From: Pyrenula massariospora
Taxonomy: Eukaryota; Ascomycota; Eurotiomycetes; Pyrenulales; Pyrenulaceae
Direction of reading: 5' to 3'
NCBI GenBank assembly: GCA_021030905.1
Contig: JAGFMI010000008.1
Location: 1,054,001-1,118,000, forward strand
DNA length: 64,000 nt
The notes below the pieces were generated by a model that was not told where the DNA came from, made no database searches, and saw only the letters and a list, made by a program, of their open reading frames with translations. Below are positions 60,856-64,000 of this stretch, one piece after another; position 1 is the first letter of the stretch; the number at the start of each line of letters is the position of its first letter. The position numbers were made by a program, and so were the translations under genes.

Positions 60856-62323
60856 AGTCGTGGTACTTGGAATACGATCAAAATGAACAAAGGAATGGGT
60901 AATGTGTGAAGGGTATAAGAAAAGAGTGTAAGAAGGGTAACCTAAAGGGTATGGGTGAAAAAGAGAAAAGGCCAACCCATTGAGAAATGTTCAGATGAGG
61001 TATCACCGAACGCTTTATACCCTGTGACCTTGATCTTGTCGAATCCTTGCTCTGCCCTTTGTAGTCGCTTCTTGGATCTTCTGCAGCAGATCTGGTAAGC
61101 GCAACGTAACCTTGGCTCTCAATCTCGGCAGCGGCCCTTTCGATCAAAGTCGAAAGCTAGTGAGTGCAACATAATACTAGCCAAGTGTGCGTAGACCGGG
61201 ATATTGTCAATAGGCATCCGAAGTCAAAGGTCGGCCACGCCCATGAAAAGCTCCGGACTCGCGATGCCGTAGCTTAACGGCGCGTGGGAAACGGGCCGCC
61301 TCGGTTCCTGACCTTCTGCTTCAAGGACCATCTCGTGGCACAGAGCAGAAGCGGATGAGTCGCGAGGTGCATACACCCCTGGTAGGGAGATTGGGTTTGT
61401 AGGGATGTCGAGCCTGTAAAAGATAAGGAAGAAGGAAACACAGTCGAGCACTGCAGATGTCGAGTCGGGTGCCTGGAGTCATGCGGAGGGATGCTTGCTA
61501 GTCGAGCAGATCAGCAGAACAAGCTTCCCACTACCCCGCCCCCTATTTCTATCTCATGGAGGAATTTCGACCGGGATTTCTCCTGCCACAAACTCGCCTT
61601 GAAAAGACGACATCGGAGATAGGAGTGGCACAAGGGAATGGACGTGTCGAGATTTGTGGGAACGATTTGGATTCGAAGTCGTACCGCTTGAATGCGCGTT
61701 CCAGCAGCTTCTCGGGTGTTTTGGGGTCACGATCACGTGGCTGCTATTTTGCTGCCACCTCTTGCCCAGACTTTGTCAAAGAAAGGAAAATAGAGGAGAA
61801 CCTGAGTTGCGTGCATCAAGCCTCGGTGGGATGTTGCGAAGGCATGGGAGGTGTTTAGCGGCGGCTGCCATCGTGTTCCGGGCTGGAAGCACTTGCCCCA
61901 GGATAGATCACAGTGCTTTGAGCATTGCACGAATATACATCAGGCACTCTATACCTGCGTAGTTGAAAGGTTGAATCAGACAGTATCATTGGAGAAATTG
62001 GGCCATTCTTATCACAGTGCCATCTAAGAAGAATAGCTACTCTACTCCTATCGTACTATCATACCCTATTTGTAGACTTCGATGCCCTGAGGAGAGCACT
62101 AGTCGGTCGTGTGAAAGATTTTTCTAAGTGATCATCATGCAATTCCGACTTTGTGTCTCAATTCTGCCATTCTAGTAACCTGACACCCCAACAGAACCGC
62201 AACAAGCCGCAGTACAGATGCATAGAGTACAGATCTCCAGGAAGCAACATGCAAGGTAAGAGGCTCGGTATCATCACCAGCAGCCCTAGACTCCAACATA
62301 AGCTCTCTTCGCAGACCGGAAGC
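60856..62323. other. Intergenic region upstream of the GH92 gene
   Basis: About 1.47 kb: GH92 promoter and the 3' flank of the MYND gene. No gene, RNA or repeat was recognised. Confidence 0.5.
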
Positions 62324-63699
62324 TCAATACCCCCAAATGCGAACTGACTTTCTACTTGAGGGAATCCTCTCGTATGGAGATGGCAAATTCCACCATCTAT
62401 CAGACCATTGCCCATGACAGTTTTTCTGCTCATTCCAGTAGGCTTCAAATCTCTGCTTGGAGCAAATTTCCATGAGCTGATATCGTGCATATAGAGGTAC
62501 CTCCTGTCCTAGAGAGAACTCGTGTCCCGAAGCCAAGCGAGCTTGCCATTCATCGATAAACGGTCGAACGAAATCATTTATGTATTGACACATAACTACT
62601 AAGTGCTCGGGTTCAAGCTGGCCGCCATCGAAGCGTACAACACTGATGCTACCGATCGTATTTCTCGTCCATCTGGGGGGTGTGAGACCCCAGGAGCCGG
62701 TTGTCCACTAACAACGTTGAGAAGAAGATTCTCAGCGTAAATGTTGCAGCCCATGAGAGAATCGGGATCGACATTGGGGTCGACATCCTGGTTTGCGATG
62801 ATTAAGAGAGGGATCCCGAGGAGATTCGCGATACCGCTCGACATGCGCAGATGATTACCATCGTCCACAAGAAGCTGTCTGAGAGTCGGCGAGGTGAAAA
62901 CTGTTGTTGGGGAAAGCTGTTCCGCTCCAAAACAAGGCATAGCCACGCCGAGCGTTTTCGTCCACCAAGGAGAGAGGTGTAGCCGATCTTGGCTAAAGAA
63001 GTCGATGCAGTGTCGGACATCTTTCGCCTCGACATGCTGATATTCAGCGCCAAGTGTCCGTAACAGCATAATGGGCCCACGCCAGATTGGTACGGCCTCG
63101 CCAGACCTCGTGTAGGAAGCGATATCAGCGTTGACTGGAAGCGTAGAGCCCTGAATACTTACGACTTGCAATCCTTCATTAGGAGACTGCCTGCTATCAC
63201 GAGCTTGGACCATATTCTGGTGGACATAATGATACTGGATGCGCTCCACCGGCGCATTATCGAGAAGGGACGCAATTGATGTTTCGCGTTCTCTTTCAGA
63301 CAGTTCAGGAGCAAGACGAACCCACGTAAACTGAGGGCCGCGGCCACCACCTGGGAAAACAATGGCTCGTCGTTCTTCAATCTGATGCGCTTGGATGGGA
63401 CATGATGATTGGATTTGACAACAGAGGTGTCTATGAAGGGTCATGTCATTTTCGTAGCACTCTAAGGAACAGTAGGCCACACCACAATTCAGACAATAAA
63501 GTCTATCATCAAAAGGTCGGGGGCACATGAGACAGGTCTGGCGCGGTGTTCGGATTATGCCCGGAGGTGTTGCTGGGACTGTATCATGAGGTGACGATTG
63601 TATCGTGTCATAGTGTGACGTTGGGCTCCAATGCTGTTGTGTAGCCGGAGGCATGTTTCTTGCTGTGGCAATTAAATGTGGTGCTAGTGGCATAGACAT
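62324..63699 (-). CDS. MYND-type zinc-finger protein, frame broken at a C6 run
   Basis: The frame from the ATG at 63699 (MSMPLAPHL) ends at 62599 after 366 residues. The MYND finger lies at residues 56-93: C56, C59, C69, C72, C77, C81, H89 and C93. The remainder has no enzymatic motif I recognise. At the run of six G (plus strand) at 62675-62680 the sensible protein appears to change frame: downstream, the other frame reads RNTIGSISVVRFDGGQLEPEHL and continues open to 62324 (ending VRIWGY), like the tails of fungal MYND proteins, whereas the annotated frame runs into LNPST and a stop. The break would remove about 115 C-terminal residues. It could be a real mutation or a homopolymer-length error. 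Role unknown; MYND fingers mediate protein-protein contacts. Confidence 0.75.
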
Positions 63700-64000
63700 T
63701 TTTCAGGGCTCTTGGAAGTGTGTGGTTCACTGGCTGCTGAACCCTTGGGAAATGTGTTCGACGCGAGCGAGTGTTTATCCGTGCAATACAGAGTGAAAGA
63801 GGCGATGGCTTATGGTGCAAGGCATGCAAGATTGATGGCTGCAGCAAGACAGAAGCAGTTGGGATGAATAAGAGACATGAAATGACATGTGTACAATAGC
63901 AGACTGTAAATTCTGAAAGTGGCTGAAAGATCACCTGGAGAATGGACATTTCGGATGAACCAGCCGCAAAAACTGATATTTTGAGGGCTGGAGGACTGGC
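63700..64000. other. Upstream region of the MYND-finger gene
   Basis: 301 bp with the promoter and leader of the MYND gene. The overlapping minus-strand frame at 63608-63949 has no family similarity and is treated as a shadow. Confidence 0.5.

Overview
This window is nuclear DNA of a filamentous ascomycete (Pezizomycotina). The evidence is the many ~45-65 nt spliceosomal introns with GT..AG ends, plus fungal gene families: a HET-domain protein, a HeLo-like protein, an AA9 lytic polysaccharide monooxygenase, a secreted GH92 mannosidase and a Tao3/Pag1-type morphogenesis scaffold. The class (for example Dothideomycetes or Eurotiomycetes) cannot be fixed from the sequence alone. Exon joins below were derived by hand from splice motifs and checked for reading-frame arithmetic; where a start is tentative this is stated.

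Layout. 0-4 kb: 3' part of a kinesin heavy chain with a long coiled-coil tail. 5-9 kb: two short-chain dehydrogenase/reductase genes. 9-12 kb: a large unrecognised multi-pass membrane protein. 12.3-12.5 kb: a 168-bp non-coding element with 27-bp perfect terminal inverted repeats that end in TA. 12.7-13.6 kb: AA9 LPMO. 14.6-18.2 kb: head-to-head DBP4 RNA helicase and a DNAJC8/Spf31-like spliceosomal J protein. 18.9-20.1 kb: an alpha/beta-hydrolase-fold protein without a recognisable nucleophile. 20.9-29.1 kb: the very large Furry/Tao3/Pag1 morphogenesis gene, divergent from NADPH-cytochrome P450 reductase (30.9-33.0 kb). 34.5-36.7 kb: an RBMS-like tandem-RRM protein. 37.3-38.6 kb: FAD synthetase. 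These 14-39 kb genes are mostly core housekeeping.

38.6-56 kb is accessory in character: a gene-poor stretch with a 98-bp imperfect palindrome, a dipeptidyl-peptidase III gene with an in-frame TAG, an N-terminally truncated DUF7779/TPR gene directly behind it, a HET-domain gene, a DUF7025-type AAA ATPase and a HeLo-like protein with an ATT microsatellite in its intron. The last three lie on the minus strand and belong to families connected with fungal non-self recognition and regulated cell death. 56-64 kb: a putative zinc-binding/coiled-coil protein, a secreted GH92 alpha-1,2-mannosidase, and a MYND-finger protein whose frame is broken at a run of six C.

No tRNA, rRNA, CRISPR or autonomous transposase gene was recognised. 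The most interesting signals are the MITE-like element, the two disrupted genes (DPP III and MYND), and the clustered HET/AAA/HeLo genes.
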